Below are positions 44,678 to 53,426 of a stretch of DNA of 64,000 bases, in pieces. The notes under the pieces were generated by a model. That model had not been told where the DNA came from, made no database searches, and worked only from the letters and a program-made list of their open reading frames with translations. Position 1 is the first letter of the stretch; the number at the start of each line of letters is the position of its first letter. The DNA comes from Phycisphaerales bacterium (lineage in GTDB: Bacteria > Planctomycetota > Phycisphaerae > Phycisphaerales > UBA1924). A program made the translations under genes and the position numbers. The stretch covers positions 372,001-436,000 of the forward strand of contig JAJDDK010000002.1 in assembly GCA_029260345.1 (NCBI GenBank), in the 5' to 3' direction.

Positions 44678-45928
44678 TTAGCGACGTCCGCCGGACTGCT
44701 TCTTGGCGATTTCGTCGATTTGACTTTCCACTTCGCGGAAGAATTCCGGCGTCAGTGGCGGCAAACCGCCGGCGCCGTAGGTCTCAAGCGAAGGAGCTCG
44801 GCGCACAAGGCCACGCAATTGTCCGAGGAACGATCGCGCACGACCGGCGTTGCCGGTGTCCAAGGCGATGTTCATTTTTTGCCAAAGCTCACCAGCGCGC
44901 ACTTGCGCTGTTTGGACAGCTTCGCGGAAGTCCTGTTGGTACTTGTCGGCGTCCAAGCCGATTTCAACCCACTCGGTGCACCCCATGGCGCGGGCAAGAT
45001 CATCTTTGCTGGCGGCGACGGATCGGGCCAGGCCGTACTTGACCGAATCAATCGAATTCAGCGTCAGGATCTGCTTGTCCGTAGAGACGATGTACTGGCC
45101 GCCAAGATCGTTTCGCCACGTCACGCGACCGGCGTCGTCGATGTCGCACGAAAGATTGGTCGGCACCTGCATGGCGCGCATCACGAGCGGATCATGCTTC
45201 CCACGTCGGGTGATCTTCTCCTGCGAACGAAGCAGTTGTTCCAGGCTCTCACCTTTCATGGCCGTGGCGCGACCGCCGCTCTGAGAGAACGCCGTCGCGG
45301 CGCCAATGTTGCCCTCGGGCATCATGTAGATCTCTTCGCACGTGAATGCCGTCATTGCTGCGGCGGAGATCGCCGACTCGACCCACGCGACGACGCGATA
45401 CTTGGGCTTAATGCCGTGTTCAATCGCATCGGAGAGTTTTTGAACCTCAAACAGGGCGCCGCCGCCGGAGTTGATCTGCAGGACGACGATGTCCGGCTTG
45501 TCATCTTCGAGCAGCTGGATCGATTTCCTCAATGCCTCTGCATTCATGAAGGGACCGACCATTTCCTCGAGCGTGACAAACGCAATTTTGCGTGTGCCTG
45601 GCGGAAGGTCGGTGGATGGTCGCGGCGTTTTCGGGGACGACGATGGCTTTGCATTTGTCGGCGCGGCCGGGGTTTCTTTCGGTGATTCAGCGGGCGTTTC
45701 CGTTGTGTCTTTGTCCCGCTCGATGCGATCAATGTTGACGCGCAGGATGAATTCGGTGCGCTCGAGCTGACCGACCATGTATGTGACGTAGATGAATCCG
45801 TCGCCTTCACGAGAGATCGTGCCTTCGACGACCCGACCATCCTTCAAATAAACCTTGTCGGCCAATGAAGTGAAGGGGAGCGCGAGCGTAGCGAGCAATG
45901 CGATGACGATGGTGGCGATGCGTGTCAT
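44678..45928 (-). CDS. Secreted NfeD/ClpP-like serine protease with an N-terminal Sm-like domain
   Basis: The 416-residue protein has a signal peptide (IVIALLATLALPFTSLA) and a small beta-barrel-like domain (KVYLKDGRVVEGTISREGDG). A Pro/Ser/Thr linker follows, then a ClpP/crotonase-fold protease domain. Landmarks are INSGGGALFE with the oxyanion glycines at 155-157 and WVESAISAAAMTAF, where Ser188 aligns with the NfeD nucleophile. A helical tail ends the protein. No C-terminal NfeD membrane or OB part is present. It begins 64 bases after a clear paralogue. The pair may form a complex. Confidence 0.75.
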   Translation of the reverse strand: MTRIATIVIALLATLALPFTSLADKVYLKDGRVVEGTISREGDGFIYVTYMVGQLERTEFILRVNIDRIERDKDTTETPAESPKETPAAPTNAKPSSSPKTPRPSTDLPPGTRKIAFVTLEEMVGPFMNAEALRKSIQLLEDDKPDIVVLQINSGGGALFEVQKLSDAIEHGIKPKYRVVAWVESAISAAAMTAFTCEEIYMMPEGNIGAATAFSQSGGRATAMKGESLEQLLRSQEKITRRGKHDPLVMRAMQVPTNLSCDIDDAGRVTWRNDLGGQYIVSTDKQILTLNSIDSVKYGLARSVAASKDDLARAMGCTEWVEIGLDADKYQQDFREAVQTAQVRAGELWQKMNIALDTGNAGRARSFLGQLRGLVRRAPSLETYGAGGLPPLTPEFFREVESQIDEIAKKQSGGRR

Positions 45929-45992
45929 GTTTGTGTTCCTGGCTTCGATGCGAGAATCGTCACTGGTTTCGTAGCGATGAGTTGGGCTGGTG

Positions 45993-47345
45993 TCAGCGAT
46001 CACGCTGATTGGCGCGGCGGATCTGCTGGCGAAGCTGTTCAATTTGAATGTCGATCTGAGCTCGTTGGGCTCCGTTTGGATCCAACACTTCCGCATTGGC
46101 GCTCAAGAGGCCACGCATTTGCTTCAAGATGTTGATGCGACGTCCCATGCTGGCGCTGCCCTGTCCAGCTTCCTGAAAGTCTCGCTGAAGGCGCTGGAAT
46201 TGATCGATGGCGCGTTCGATGCGATCCGACCAGTCGCTCAGAATCTTGTCGGCGCGGCCTTCAACGATGGTGTAGTCGCGCCCGATGTTGAGTTCGAAGA
46301 TCAGATCGTCGAGCAGATCAACAACAGCATCGGCGACGTTGAGGCGACGCGCCCAGTCGGCATTGAGCGTCAACACATCATTGCCGTCAAAGGAGAACTT
46401 GTCTTTGTTTTTGCCTTTGCCGTCATCGGTCAGGATCGTCCACCCTTCGCCGTCTTCCGGGCGCGGCTCCCAGGTGATGTATTGCGGCTGGCCGCCGACG
46501 ATTTTCACGGCGAGCCATTCCTCTTCCAACGCCATAGCGCGAATGAGTCGCGGGTCGTAGCCGCCGGTGATTGCGAAGCCTTCCGCGTGACCGATGCGAA
46601 GGGAGATCTGTTTGAGGTTGACGACTTCATCGCCGATGTTGAAGTCGGAAAGATCGCCGACGCCGCCGAGGCGACCGTCGCTCATGAAGATGATTTCTGG
46701 ACTGACGAGCGGCAGGAACGCGGCGCCGGCTTGAGCGCGCTTGATCCAAAAGACGACGCGCCAGCCATCGTCGATGACTTTTTCGATAATGGGGCCGAGG
46801 TCCTCCGCCGTCCACATGCCGTCGAAACCTTCAGCCGCCGATCCGCAGTCCATCTTGACGATGATGACTTCCGGTTCGTACGAAATCGCATCGTCAAATG
46901 CTCTTTGAAGCGGCGTCACGGTGACGTCACGTCCGAGATCGCCCTTCAGATTCATCACATAGACGCGCTTGCCGTCCGGAGAATTTGAGTTTCGGGGAGT
47001 CGCGGTTTCGGCGCGCGAATCACTCTTTGTGGTGGACGCGGGCGCCGGAATGGTGGTGTCGGTCTCGACGTTGCGCTCAATCGACAGCACCTCGCTGCGC
47101 GGATACGTCGTCGGCGCCGAAATCCCACCAACGATGACCAGTATCTCCACGACGGAATCCGTCTCGGAGAGAATCTTGCCTTCGATGACGCGGCCGTTCC
47201 GGAGGACGATTCGATCGATGCCGTCGGCGTCGTCCTCCTGCATGGCGGCGCTGGCGCGGGTCATGAGACCGGAAGGCGTCATGAGCAGCGAAAGACCGGT
47301 GGCGAGGATCAGAACGGTGAGAAAAGGCGCGCCAATTCGGGTCAT
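45993..47345 (-). CDS. Catalytically degenerate paralogue of the NfeD/ClpP-like protease
   Basis: The 450-residue product shares the layout of its downstream neighbour: signal peptide, Sm-like domain (RIVLRNGRVIEGKILSETDS), low-complexity linker, ClpP-fold domain and a coiled helical tail. The aligned active-site segment is WIKRAQAGAAFLPL, so the nucleophile serine is replaced by Ala206. The oxyanion region reads MDCGSAAEGF instead of NSGGG. It probably lacks protease activity and may regulate or scaffold the active copy. The ATG has GAGGT eight bases upstream. Confidence 0.75.
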   Translation of the reverse strand: MTRIGAPFLTVLILATGLSLLMTPSGLMTRASAAMQEDDADGIDRIVLRNGRVIEGKILSETDSVVEILVIVGGISAPTTYPRSEVLSIERNVETDTTIPAPASTTKSDSRAETATPRNSNSPDGKRVYVMNLKGDLGRDVTVTPLQRAFDDAISYEPEVIIVKMDCGSAAEGFDGMWTAEDLGPIIEKVIDDGWRVVFWIKRAQAGAAFLPLVSPEIIFMSDGRLGGVGDLSDFNIGDEVVNLKQISLRIGHAEGFAITGGYDPRLIRAMALEEEWLAVKIVGGQPQYITWEPRPEDGEGWTILTDDGKGKNKDKFSFDGNDVLTLNADWARRLNVADAVVDLLDDLIFELNIGRDYTIVEGRADKILSDWSDRIERAIDQFQRLQRDFQEAGQGSASMGRRINILKQMRGLLSANAEVLDPNGAQRAQIDIQIEQLRQQIRRANQRDR

Positions 47346-47490
47346 GGGGATACCTCAAGCTCCAAGCCGATGCACGGTCCGACGACCATCACGTGCAGGT
47401 CCGCGTTTGCGGCGGCAAATCCAGTTGCTGAAGAAGTATACGGGTGAGGCGCCGGGTGGTTCTACCGCGTTGTGATGCGGAATCGCCGAT

Positions 47491-48768
47491 TCAGGCCTCG
47501 GCGGACAATTCGCGGGCAAGGTCGATCGCATCGGCCTTGGACCGAATAAGCCCTTCAAGCTGACGATCGTAGATGGTGTGGAGCATCGCCCCCATACGAG
47601 GGCCGGCCTGAAATCCGGACTGAATCAGGTCGTCGCCGGTAATCAGTGGGGGCGGGGCCACACCGACGCCATCGGATTCGAGGGATTCAAAGTCCCGGCG
47701 GACATTCGCGGCCAGCGCAGGATCCACCGTGTCAAGAATCAAGCAGGCGCTCCCAAAACCAGGACGGGCAGCCGTGCGCTTTCGCGCTGCAACTGGGAGC
47801 GAACTCCACTCGGTACGAATCTGCTTCAAGATGGTCAGGATTGACTTGAAGGCGTCTCGTTCGTCATTGCTCAGGCACAATGCGGCCCGCCACCGCGTTG
47901 CACAACGGTCGTCAGGAGTTGCGGCCGAGGAGTTTGAGTTCCGAATCGTTCGCTCAACGGCCCATGCCGCAAGCGCTGTTTCAAATGAGACGTTGGCTGG
48001 AAGGCTCGCGACGATCGAAAGATCGCTGGAATTTCGGGCGCCGATCGGAGCTTCCGAAAGAACAGGAGCATCGAGTCCCAAGTCATCGAGCAATTGCATG
48101 GCAGCCGCTCGAGTTGGCGCCGCGAGCATCAGGCGCACTTCATCACCGATTCGCTCGCGGCTCACTCCTTCGAGTTGCTGCGCATGCCGGCGAATCGCGT
48201 CTGCGGTTTGGCGGTCAATGGTGAACCCGAGACGTGCCGCAAACCGAACGGCGCGCAAGGCGCGCAAGTGATCTTCGGCGAGGCGATCGTCCGGGATGCC
48301 GACGGCGCGAATCACGCGTTGCTGGAGGTCATCAAGGCCGCCGACGAAGTCGATCACGTGGCCTGTTGCATTGAATTGCCGCTCGGATTCACTTGGGGAT
48401 TCGAGCGGATCGAGGAACAGCGCATTGATGGTGAAATCGCGACGCTGGGCGTCACTGGGCGCATCGGCGTATTCAACAGCGTCAGGGCGGCGTCGGTCGG
48501 AATAGCCGCCTTCGCGACGAAACGTGGTGACTTCGACCTGCCAGCGTGATTTGCGAACCAGCATGACGCCGAAACTGGCGCCGACTTCATTGGTGCGCGA
48601 GAAGAGTGAACGCACGTCGTCAGGCGTGGCGCTGGTGGCGATGTCGTAGTCCTTTGGGTGTAGCCCAAGCAACTCGTCGCGAACACAGCCCCCGGCGAAG
48701 TAGGCTTCAAAGCCGGCGGTGCGGAGTGACTGAAGCACCTGAACTGCGGTCTCTCGGGCGGAGGACAT
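47491..48768 (-). CDS. CCA-adding enzyme / poly(A) polymerase family nucleotidyltransferase
   Basis: The 425-residue class II nucleotidyltransferase has YFAGGCVRDELLG at 23-35 and the catalytic aspartates in KDYDIAT at 39-45. The third carboxylate lies in the RRDFTINALF motif, and EDHLRALRAVRFAARLGF is the ATP/CTP-recognition motif. It either adds or repairs tRNA CCA ends or polyadenylates RNA; sequence alone does not settle which. The tRNA-Thr in this window has no encoded CCA, so a CCA-adding enzyme is needed in the genome. It starts 10 bases after the TSUP gene stop. Confidence 0.9.
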   Translation of the reverse strand: MSSARETAVQVLQSLRTAGFEAYFAGGCVRDELLGLHPKDYDIATSATPDDVRSLFSRTNEVGASFGVMLVRKSRWQVEVTTFRREGGYSDRRRPDAVEYADAPSDAQRRDFTINALFLDPLESPSESERQFNATGHVIDFVGGLDDLQQRVIRAVGIPDDRLAEDHLRALRAVRFAARLGFTIDRQTADAIRRHAQQLEGVSRERIGDEVRLMLAAPTRAAAMQLLDDLGLDAPVLSEAPIGARNSSDLSIVASLPANVSFETALAAWAVERTIRNSNSSAATPDDRCATRWRAALCLSNDERDAFKSILTILKQIRTEWSSLPVAARKRTAARPGFGSACLILDTVDPALAANVRRDFESLESDGVGVAPPPLITGDDLIQSGFQAGPRMGAMLHTIYDRQLEGLIRSKADAIDLARELSAEA

Positions 48769-48778
48769 GCCCGCCAGT

Positions 48779-49855
48779 TTACGACGCGGCTTCGGGAAGG
48801 TCGGCCAGGCGTCCTTCGGAAGCCGACGATTGCTTCAATCCCGCGACCGCGTCGGCCTGAATTTGAAGTTTCACGCCTTGTTTGTAGAGGACATGGAAGA
48901 ACAGATTGCAGGCGATGACGCCTCCGAACGCCGCGACCAGCGCTGTGCCGGTGATGCCTTCGCGCACCATGGTCCACGCGAATTGCCCGATGCAGAGCGA
49001 GGCGACGATGAGCAACGTCGGCGCCCGCGGGATGTACTGAACGACGACAGCGCCGAATGGAGCCCCGACGGCGACGATCGGCGCCGCGGCGAGCCAGTGG
49101 CCGAACACTGCAGGATCCATGCGCCCCATCATCGATTGCGAGGCAACGCCCACCAGCGACGTGAACGCCATGGCGATCACCGATGTTGGCACAGAAATCT
49201 TGAGATCAGCGCGATAGAGCAATGCCAATACCGCGTACAGCACCATGTCGATTCCGACGCCTGTCATTGATGCAGCGACGCCGCCGATGACGCCGATCGC
49301 TAGTCCCATCTCACGGTCGAAACTGCCCGACGTCCTGGTGATGCCGGTCATCGCGACCATTTCGCGGATCTTGTAAATGGTCAGGACGCCAAAGCTGCAC
49401 CACGTCACGGCGAAGACCAGTTTCGTGGTCAGGTCGCCAACGAGCGGGGCTATGAATGCAAGACTGAGTGGTGTCACAACAAGCGATGCGAGCATCGCCC
49501 AGCCGAGCACTCGAAGCTGGATCGGGCGGCGGGCCGCGAAGAGGAAAATTGCGGCGGACACCATGCCGATCGACTGAACGGCGAGGCTGAAGTCTCGACC
49601 CATCCGAGCCGGCTCGTCGAGCAACAGTACGAGAATCGGAAATCCAACGGTGCCGCCACCCATGGGGGTTGAGCCTGCGAAATAGGAGCCGGCCGTCATC
49701 GCCACCGCAATTTGCCAGTGGTGGGCGAGTGTGGCCCAGTGATCACCGATTGCGACGATGGCAAACCAGACCGTGTAAAACGCGGCGAGCCAAAGGAAAA
49801 AAGGGCGCAGCAATCTCCAGATTGAAATGTCTTGGTTGGCGCCTCGGGGCGTCAT
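48779..49855 (-). CDS. TSUP (TauE/SafE) family membrane permease
   Basis: The 358-residue protein has about eight membrane helices and the TSUP hallmark GSYFAGSTPMGGGTVGFPIL near the N-terminus. The second half repeats the pattern with AIGVIGGVAASMTGVGIDM. TSUP permeases move sulfite, sulfoacetate and other organosulfur anions. The precise substrate is unknown. ATG 49855 was chosen because of the AAGGGAGAGAGG site upstream. It heads the long minus-strand run and is divergent from the AhpD-like gene. Confidence 0.87.
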   Translation of the reverse strand: MTPRGANQDISIWRLLRPFFLWLAAFYTVWFAIVAIGDHWATLAHHWQIAVAMTAGSYFAGSTPMGGGTVGFPILVLLLDEPARMGRDFSLAVQSIGMVSAAIFLFAARRPIQLRVLGWAMLASLVVTPLSLAFIAPLVGDLTTKLVFAVTWCSFGVLTIYKIREMVAMTGITRTSGSFDREMGLAIGVIGGVAASMTGVGIDMVLYAVLALLYRADLKISVPTSVIAMAFTSLVGVASQSMMGRMDPAVFGHWLAAAPIVAVGAPFGAVVVQYIPRAPTLLIVASLCIGQFAWTMVREGITGTALVAAFGGVIACNLFFHVLYKQGVKLQIQADAVAGLKQSSASEGRLADLPEAAS

Positions 49856-50009
49856 GGTCCTCTCTCCCTTACTCAACGCATTAGTGTTGCCGACGGGACT
49901 GAGAAAAGCGAGAGGAATTCGGCTCGGCACGGGTCAAATTGGGCAAGGTGGACGGGTCGTGGTGGGCCGGGGTTTTGCCGGGGCGCCTCCATTCAGGGAT
50001 CATCTGCAC

Positions 50010-50579
50010 ATGGCATTTATCAGAACGGTTCCGGAAACAGAAGCGGCGGGGTCACTGGCGGACCTGTACGAAAAGGTCGGCAACGGGGACGGGACCGTCG
50101 ACAACGTGATGAAAATTCACTCGCTCAATGAAGCGGCGCTAGCGGGCCACTTCGCGGTGTACGTCGCCGCGATGCATCGGCCATCGCCTTTATCGCGCGC
50201 GGAGCGAGAGATTGTTGGTGTGGTGGTGAGCCGCGCCAATGGGTGCGAGTACTGCCAGAAGCATCATGCGGCGGGGCTGGATCGAATTAATAAAGGATCG
50301 CGGCCGGGACTGGGTGATGCGTTGCTTGAAGGGGATCACCATGGACTCACCGAACGGGAGCTGGCGATGGTGACGTACGCCCAGCAACTCACCCGCGAAC
50401 CCGCAGCGATTGTCGAAGCAGACATCAAGGCCCTTCGAACTGCGGGGCTTGAAGACCGCGAAATCCACGATGTAGCTCACGTCGTGGCCTATTTCTGCTA
50501 CGCGAACCGCATCGTGACAGGGCTGGGCGTGCGTTTGGAGGGTGAGGGGATCGGGAAGCATCCGATTGTCAACGAATGA
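50010..50579 (+). CDS. AhpD-like peroxidase-related protein (carboxymuconolactone decarboxylase fold)
   Basis: The 189-residue protein has the redox motif CEYCQKHH, with Cys79, Cys82 and His86, as in alkylhydroperoxidase AhpD and uncharacterised peroxidase-related enzymes. Flanking helices (LSRAEREIVGVVVSRANG, AYFCYANRIV) fit the carboxymuconolactone decarboxylase fold. It may reduce organic peroxides with a thiol partner. ATG 50010 gives the standard family start; the longer frame is unrelated. It is divergent from the TSUP gene. Confidence 0.9.
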   Translation: MAFIRTVPETEAAGSLADLYEKVGNGDGTVDNVMKIHSLNEAALAGHFAVYVAAMHRPSPLSRAEREIVGVVVSRANGCEYCQKHHAAGLDRINKGSRPGLGDALLEGDHHGLTERELAMVTYAQQLTREPAAIVEADIKALRTAGLEDREIHDVAHVVAYFCYANRIVTGLGVRLEGEGIGKHPIVNE

Positions 50580-50625
50580 CGCACTAGTGCTTATTGCGTT
50601 TATAACGAGTTGGACGCCACACTAT

Positions 50626-51243
50626 TCATAGGGCTGTTTCCGTCGTTTGCTGCTTCATATACAGGTGCGCCGCCATCGTTCCAAAGACGTGCGTCTCCGG
50701 ACCGGCGGCGCCTGGAATATCTAAATCAACATCTTCGCCTTTGTGCTCTTCATCCGTTTCGATCAGCGGCCATGGCGTGCGCAGCATTGCGAAACCGGTG
50801 TCATCAAGGCGTTGCACGAGCCGGCCGAACTGTTCAAAACAGCGGCCGCGCCGAGTCTTGTCCTGCACCATGGCGTAGGGCGGGTCAAAGAAAATGACAT
50901 GCACCGGCGATGGTCCGGATGACAGAGCCGCGTTGCCCAGCGCATCGGACTGAGCCACAATCGCACGATCCTCAACCCGAAGTAACTCAATGTTTTCACG
51001 CAGCAACATCGCAATCGGGCGCGATTGTTCAACGAAAACGCAATTGGCGGCGCCGCGGGAGAGTGCCTCGAGCCCCATCGTCCCGACTCCGGCAAAGACG
51101 TCCATGACGTTCTCGCCCTCGAAGTGACCTCGAAGCAGGTTGAAGATCGACTCCCGGACGCGATCAGGCATCGGCCGCGTGACGCTGGCGTCGGGCGGCG
51201 TCTTTAGCCCTCGCGAACGAAATTCTCCGGCAATGATGCGCAC
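50626..51243 (-). CDS. rsmD: 16S rRNA (guanine(966)-N(2))-methyltransferase RsmD
   Basis: RsmD methylates G966 of 16S rRNA during 30S maturation. The 205-residue product begins VRIIAGEFRSRGLKTP, the usual family opening, followed by TRPMPDRVRESIFNLL, the SAM site VMDVFAGVGTMGLEALSRG and the catalytic FFDPPYA. GTG 51243 was chosen to match the family start, although no strong ribosome site is seen; an ATG at 51318 would add 25 atypical residues. It is divergent from metK. Confidence 0.9.
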   Translation of the reverse strand: MRIIAGEFRSRGLKTPPDASVTRPMPDRVRESIFNLLRGHFEGENVMDVFAGVGTMGLEALSRGAANCVFVEQSRPIAMLLRENIELLRVEDRAIVAQSDALGNAALSSGPSPVHVIFFDPPYAMVQDKTRRGRCFEQFGRLVQRLDDTGFAMLRTPWPLIETDEEHKGEDVDLDIPGAAGPETHVFGTMAAHLYMKQQTTETAL

Positions 51244-51388
51244 GGGCGGATGGAAGCAGGACGGAGGCGCCGCGTCAAGGCGAGGACGGCCGTGTTGAAG
51301 TGGTGAGGGGCTCCCCATACAGTGAGCGGCTGCTTCATCCGTCAATGCGGAAGAACGGGTGAATGCAACTTTGAGACCATTTTCACGA

Positions 51389-51419
51389 TCGGGGGCGGGC
51401 CATCTGCCCCGACGAGGAG
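51389..51419 (+). promoter_or_regulatory. Hairpin directly before the metK ribosome site
   Basis: TCGGGGGC (51389-51396) pairs with GCCCCGA (51406-51412) with one bulged G and a 9-base loop. The Shine-Dalgarno GAGGAG at 51414-51419 starts one base after the hairpin. It does not match a SAM riboswitch class I can recognise. Confidence 0.4.
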
Positions 51420-51425
51420 AGCTTC

Positions 51426-52586
51426 ATGCCCACGCACTTGTTCACATCAGAATCCGTTTCGGTCGGCCACCCGGACAAAGTGGCGGATCAGATTTCGGAT
51501 GCGGTCCTCGATGCGATGCTCACGCAGGACCCGATGGCGCGCGTGGCGTGCGAAACCATGGTCTCCACCGGCATGGCGATTGTCGCCGGCGAAGTGACCA
51601 CCTCGGCCTATGTCGAAGTCGCTGAGATCGTCCGCGACACTGTGAAGCGCATCGGATACACCGAGCCGGCGCTGGCGTTTGATCACGAAACCTGCGCGGT
51701 GCTCACCAGCATCAAGCAGCAGTCCCCGGACATCGCCCAAGGCGTAAACACCGGCGGCGCCGGCGACCAGGGCATGATGTTCGGTTATGCCTGCCGCGAA
51801 ACGGATGAACTCGACAAAGCCGCGTTCATGCCGCTTCCGATTTTCCTCGCGCATCGACTCGTCGAACAGCACAAAGATGTGCGCGAGGCCAAAGGCATGC
51901 CCGGCCTGCGCCCTGACGCCAAGAGCCAGGTCACGATGGAGTACGACAACGGCACACCGAAACGTGTTGACACCGTCGTCGTTTCAACACAGCACGCGCC
52001 CGAATGGAACACCAAGCAGGGCGACCTTCGCGCCGCAGTCATTGAGCACGTCATCAAACCGGTGCTTGGCACATTATGGGATCCGAAGATCACCATTCAC
52101 GTGAACCCGACTGGTCGATTTGAAATAGGTGGCCCACACGGTGATGTCGGGCTGACCGGGCGCAAGATCATCGTCGATACCTACGGCGGCAAAGGCCGTC
52201 ACGGTGGCGGCGCCTTCAGCGGAAAGGACCCGACCAAGGTCGACCGATCCGCGGCGTACATGGCGCGCTACGTCGCGAAGAACATCGTCGCGGCGGGCCT
52301 TGCCGACGTCTGCGAAGTGCAGCTCTCATACGCCATCGGCGTCGCGGAGCCGACGAGTGTGTTCGTCGATTGTCAGGGCACGGCAAAAGAAGACGAAGTG
52401 AAAATCGCGAAAGCGGTGCGCGAAGTCTTCACACTGACGCCTGCCGGCATCATCGAAACGCTCAACCTGCGCAAGCCAATCTACACGCCCACCGCCGCGC
52501 ACGGCCACTTCGGGCGCACGCCAGACGGCGATTGCTTCTCATGGGAAAAGATTGACAAGGTCGAGGCGCTCAAGAGCGCGCTGTAA
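51426..52586 (+). CDS. metK: S-adenosylmethionine synthetase
   Basis: MetK makes S-adenosylmethionine from methionine and ATP. The 386-residue protein shows all family landmarks: [21 protein letters not shown] at the start, [12 protein letters not shown], and [20 protein letters not shown]. The phosphate loop [16 protein letters not shown] follows. GAGGAG lies six bases before the ATG. It is a stand-alone gene preceded by a short hairpin leader that might influence translation. Confidence 0.97.
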   Translation: MPTHLFTSESVSVGHPDKVADQISDAVLDAMLTQDPMARVACETMVSTGMAIVAGEVTTSAYVEVAEIVRDTVKRIGYTEPALAFDHETCAVLTSIKQQSPDIAQGVNTGGAGDQGMMFGYACRETDELDKAAFMPLPIFLAHRLVEQHKDVREAKGMPGLRPDAKSQVTMEYDNGTPKRVDTVVVSTQHAPEWNTKQGDLRAAVIEHVIKPVLGTLWDPKITIHVNPTGRFEIGGPHGDVGLTGRKIIVDTYGGKGRHGGGAFSGKDPTKVDRSAAYMARYVAKNIVAAGLADVCEVQLSYAIGVAEPTSVFVDCQGTAKEDEVKIAKAVREVFTLTPAGIIETLNLRKPIYTPTAAHGHFGRTPDGDCFSWEKIDKVEALKSAL

Positions 52587-52622
52587 GCATCCCAATGAGC
52601 GCGGCTTTGCGCACTCGTCGAT

Positions 52623-53108
52623 TCAACCGGCGCGATAAATCGGTTCGTTCGTAAGCACGGCGTCCACACCCATCCCCGGCAGCGGGAAATGTTCTCCCAG
52701 TGCCTTGGCGAGCTGGTCCGGATTCGTCAGCACGAAGTAGCACGCCTGGCCGAAGTGCCGCAGCGCAAAGCGCATGGCGCGCAAGAGATGATCGGGCGTG
52801 GTGGCGATGCGGATCTCGCCGCCGTCCTGCCGCATAGGCAACATGCGGAATTGCCACGCCTGGCGACGGTCAATCAAGCCCAGCACGGAACGATCGATCT
52901 TCTCCTTGGATGGATCGACGTGCTCGGCAATTTCGGCGTACTGGCTGGCCCATGCCTGCTCGACCGCTTCCGGCGCCACATTGAACATCTCTTCGGCGAG
53001 GGCGCCAAAGGGGCGGCGGGTGCGCTTTTGCTTCTGAAGGATCTCGTTGACCTGGTCCGGCGTAAGGACGCCCTTATCGACCAGCACCTGTCCCAGTTGA
53101 ATGGCCAT
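52623..53108 (-). CDS. MshEN / GspE N-terminal-domain-like protein
   Basis: The 161-residue protein begins LGQVLVDKGVLTPDQVNEIL, the opening of the GspE/PilB N-terminal (MshEN-type) domain. It continues with FGALAEEMFNV, a VDPSKEKIDRSVLGLID segment, and an IRIATTPDHLLRAMRFAL core. No ATPase domain follows, so this is a free-standing domain. Some MshEN domains bind cyclic di-GMP, and the window also encodes a diguanylate cyclase, so such a receptor role is possible but not shown. The start has a strong GGGAGGAA site. Confidence 0.75.
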   Translation of the reverse strand: MAIQLGQVLVDKGVLTPDQVNEILQKQKRTRRPFGALAEEMFNVAPEAVEQAWASQYAEIAEHVDPSKEKIDRSVLGLIDRRQAWQFRMLPMRQDGGEIRIATTPDHLLRAMRFALRHFGQACYFVLTNPDQLAKALGEHFPLPGMGVDAVLTNEPIYRAG

Positions 53109-53426
53109 CGTGTTCCTCCCTGTGCCACGGTCTGGCATGTGTGACCGGGGTTTGCATCGGCGGGGAAGTGCTGCACGGGGAGTGGCCGCGTCAATCAGAA
53201 TGGTTGTGAGGGCGGGGTGCGCCGCAGGCGCCGTGATCGCGGATCATGCAGCGGGCGCGGGAGTGCGTGGGCCGTTGCAAAGCAGAAAGCATGCAATGCA
53301 GTTGCATGTGCTGAAGGACGGATGGAATTGGAGCAACGATCACAATTCTCGGGCTGTCTGATCCTTTTGGGACGTCGCCGGTAGCATTCTCAAGGTGCCT
53401 CAATGTTCGAACTTCAATGAGAGACT
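53109..53426. other. 318-base divergent intergenic region with two inverted repeats
   Basis: The region separates the MshEN-like gene and moxR. No gene is apparent. It contains a perfect 7-base inverted repeat CATGCAA-N5-TTGCATG at 53290-53308 and a 6-base repeat GAATTG-N12-CAATTC at 53325-53348, 79 bases from the moxR start. These are plausible operator sites. Promoters for both genes should lie here, but no convincing -35/-10 pair stands out. Confidence 0.5.
53290..53308. promoter_or_regulatory. Inverted repeat upstream of moxR
   Basis: CATGCAA and TTGCATG form perfect 7-base arms with a TGCAG spacer, 118 bases before the moxR start and 182 before the MshEN-like gene. Arm length and 5-base spacing match the repeat at 37574-37592, and both begin with CATG. 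Confidence 0.4.

Noticed and set aside
44426-45685. A 419-codon plus-strand frame opposite the pepF 5' end and the NfeD-like gene
   Set aside because: Antisense to a protease gene with clear motifs; arginine- and glycine-rich shadow sequence.
1006-49855. TSUP permease as part of the sulfate operon
   Set aside because: It is 44 kb away in a different gene run and its substrate is unknown.
51346-51425. SAM riboswitch before metK
   Set aside because: The leader is only about 80 bases with one simple hairpin; no conserved SAM-I, SAM-II or SAM/SAH core could be found.
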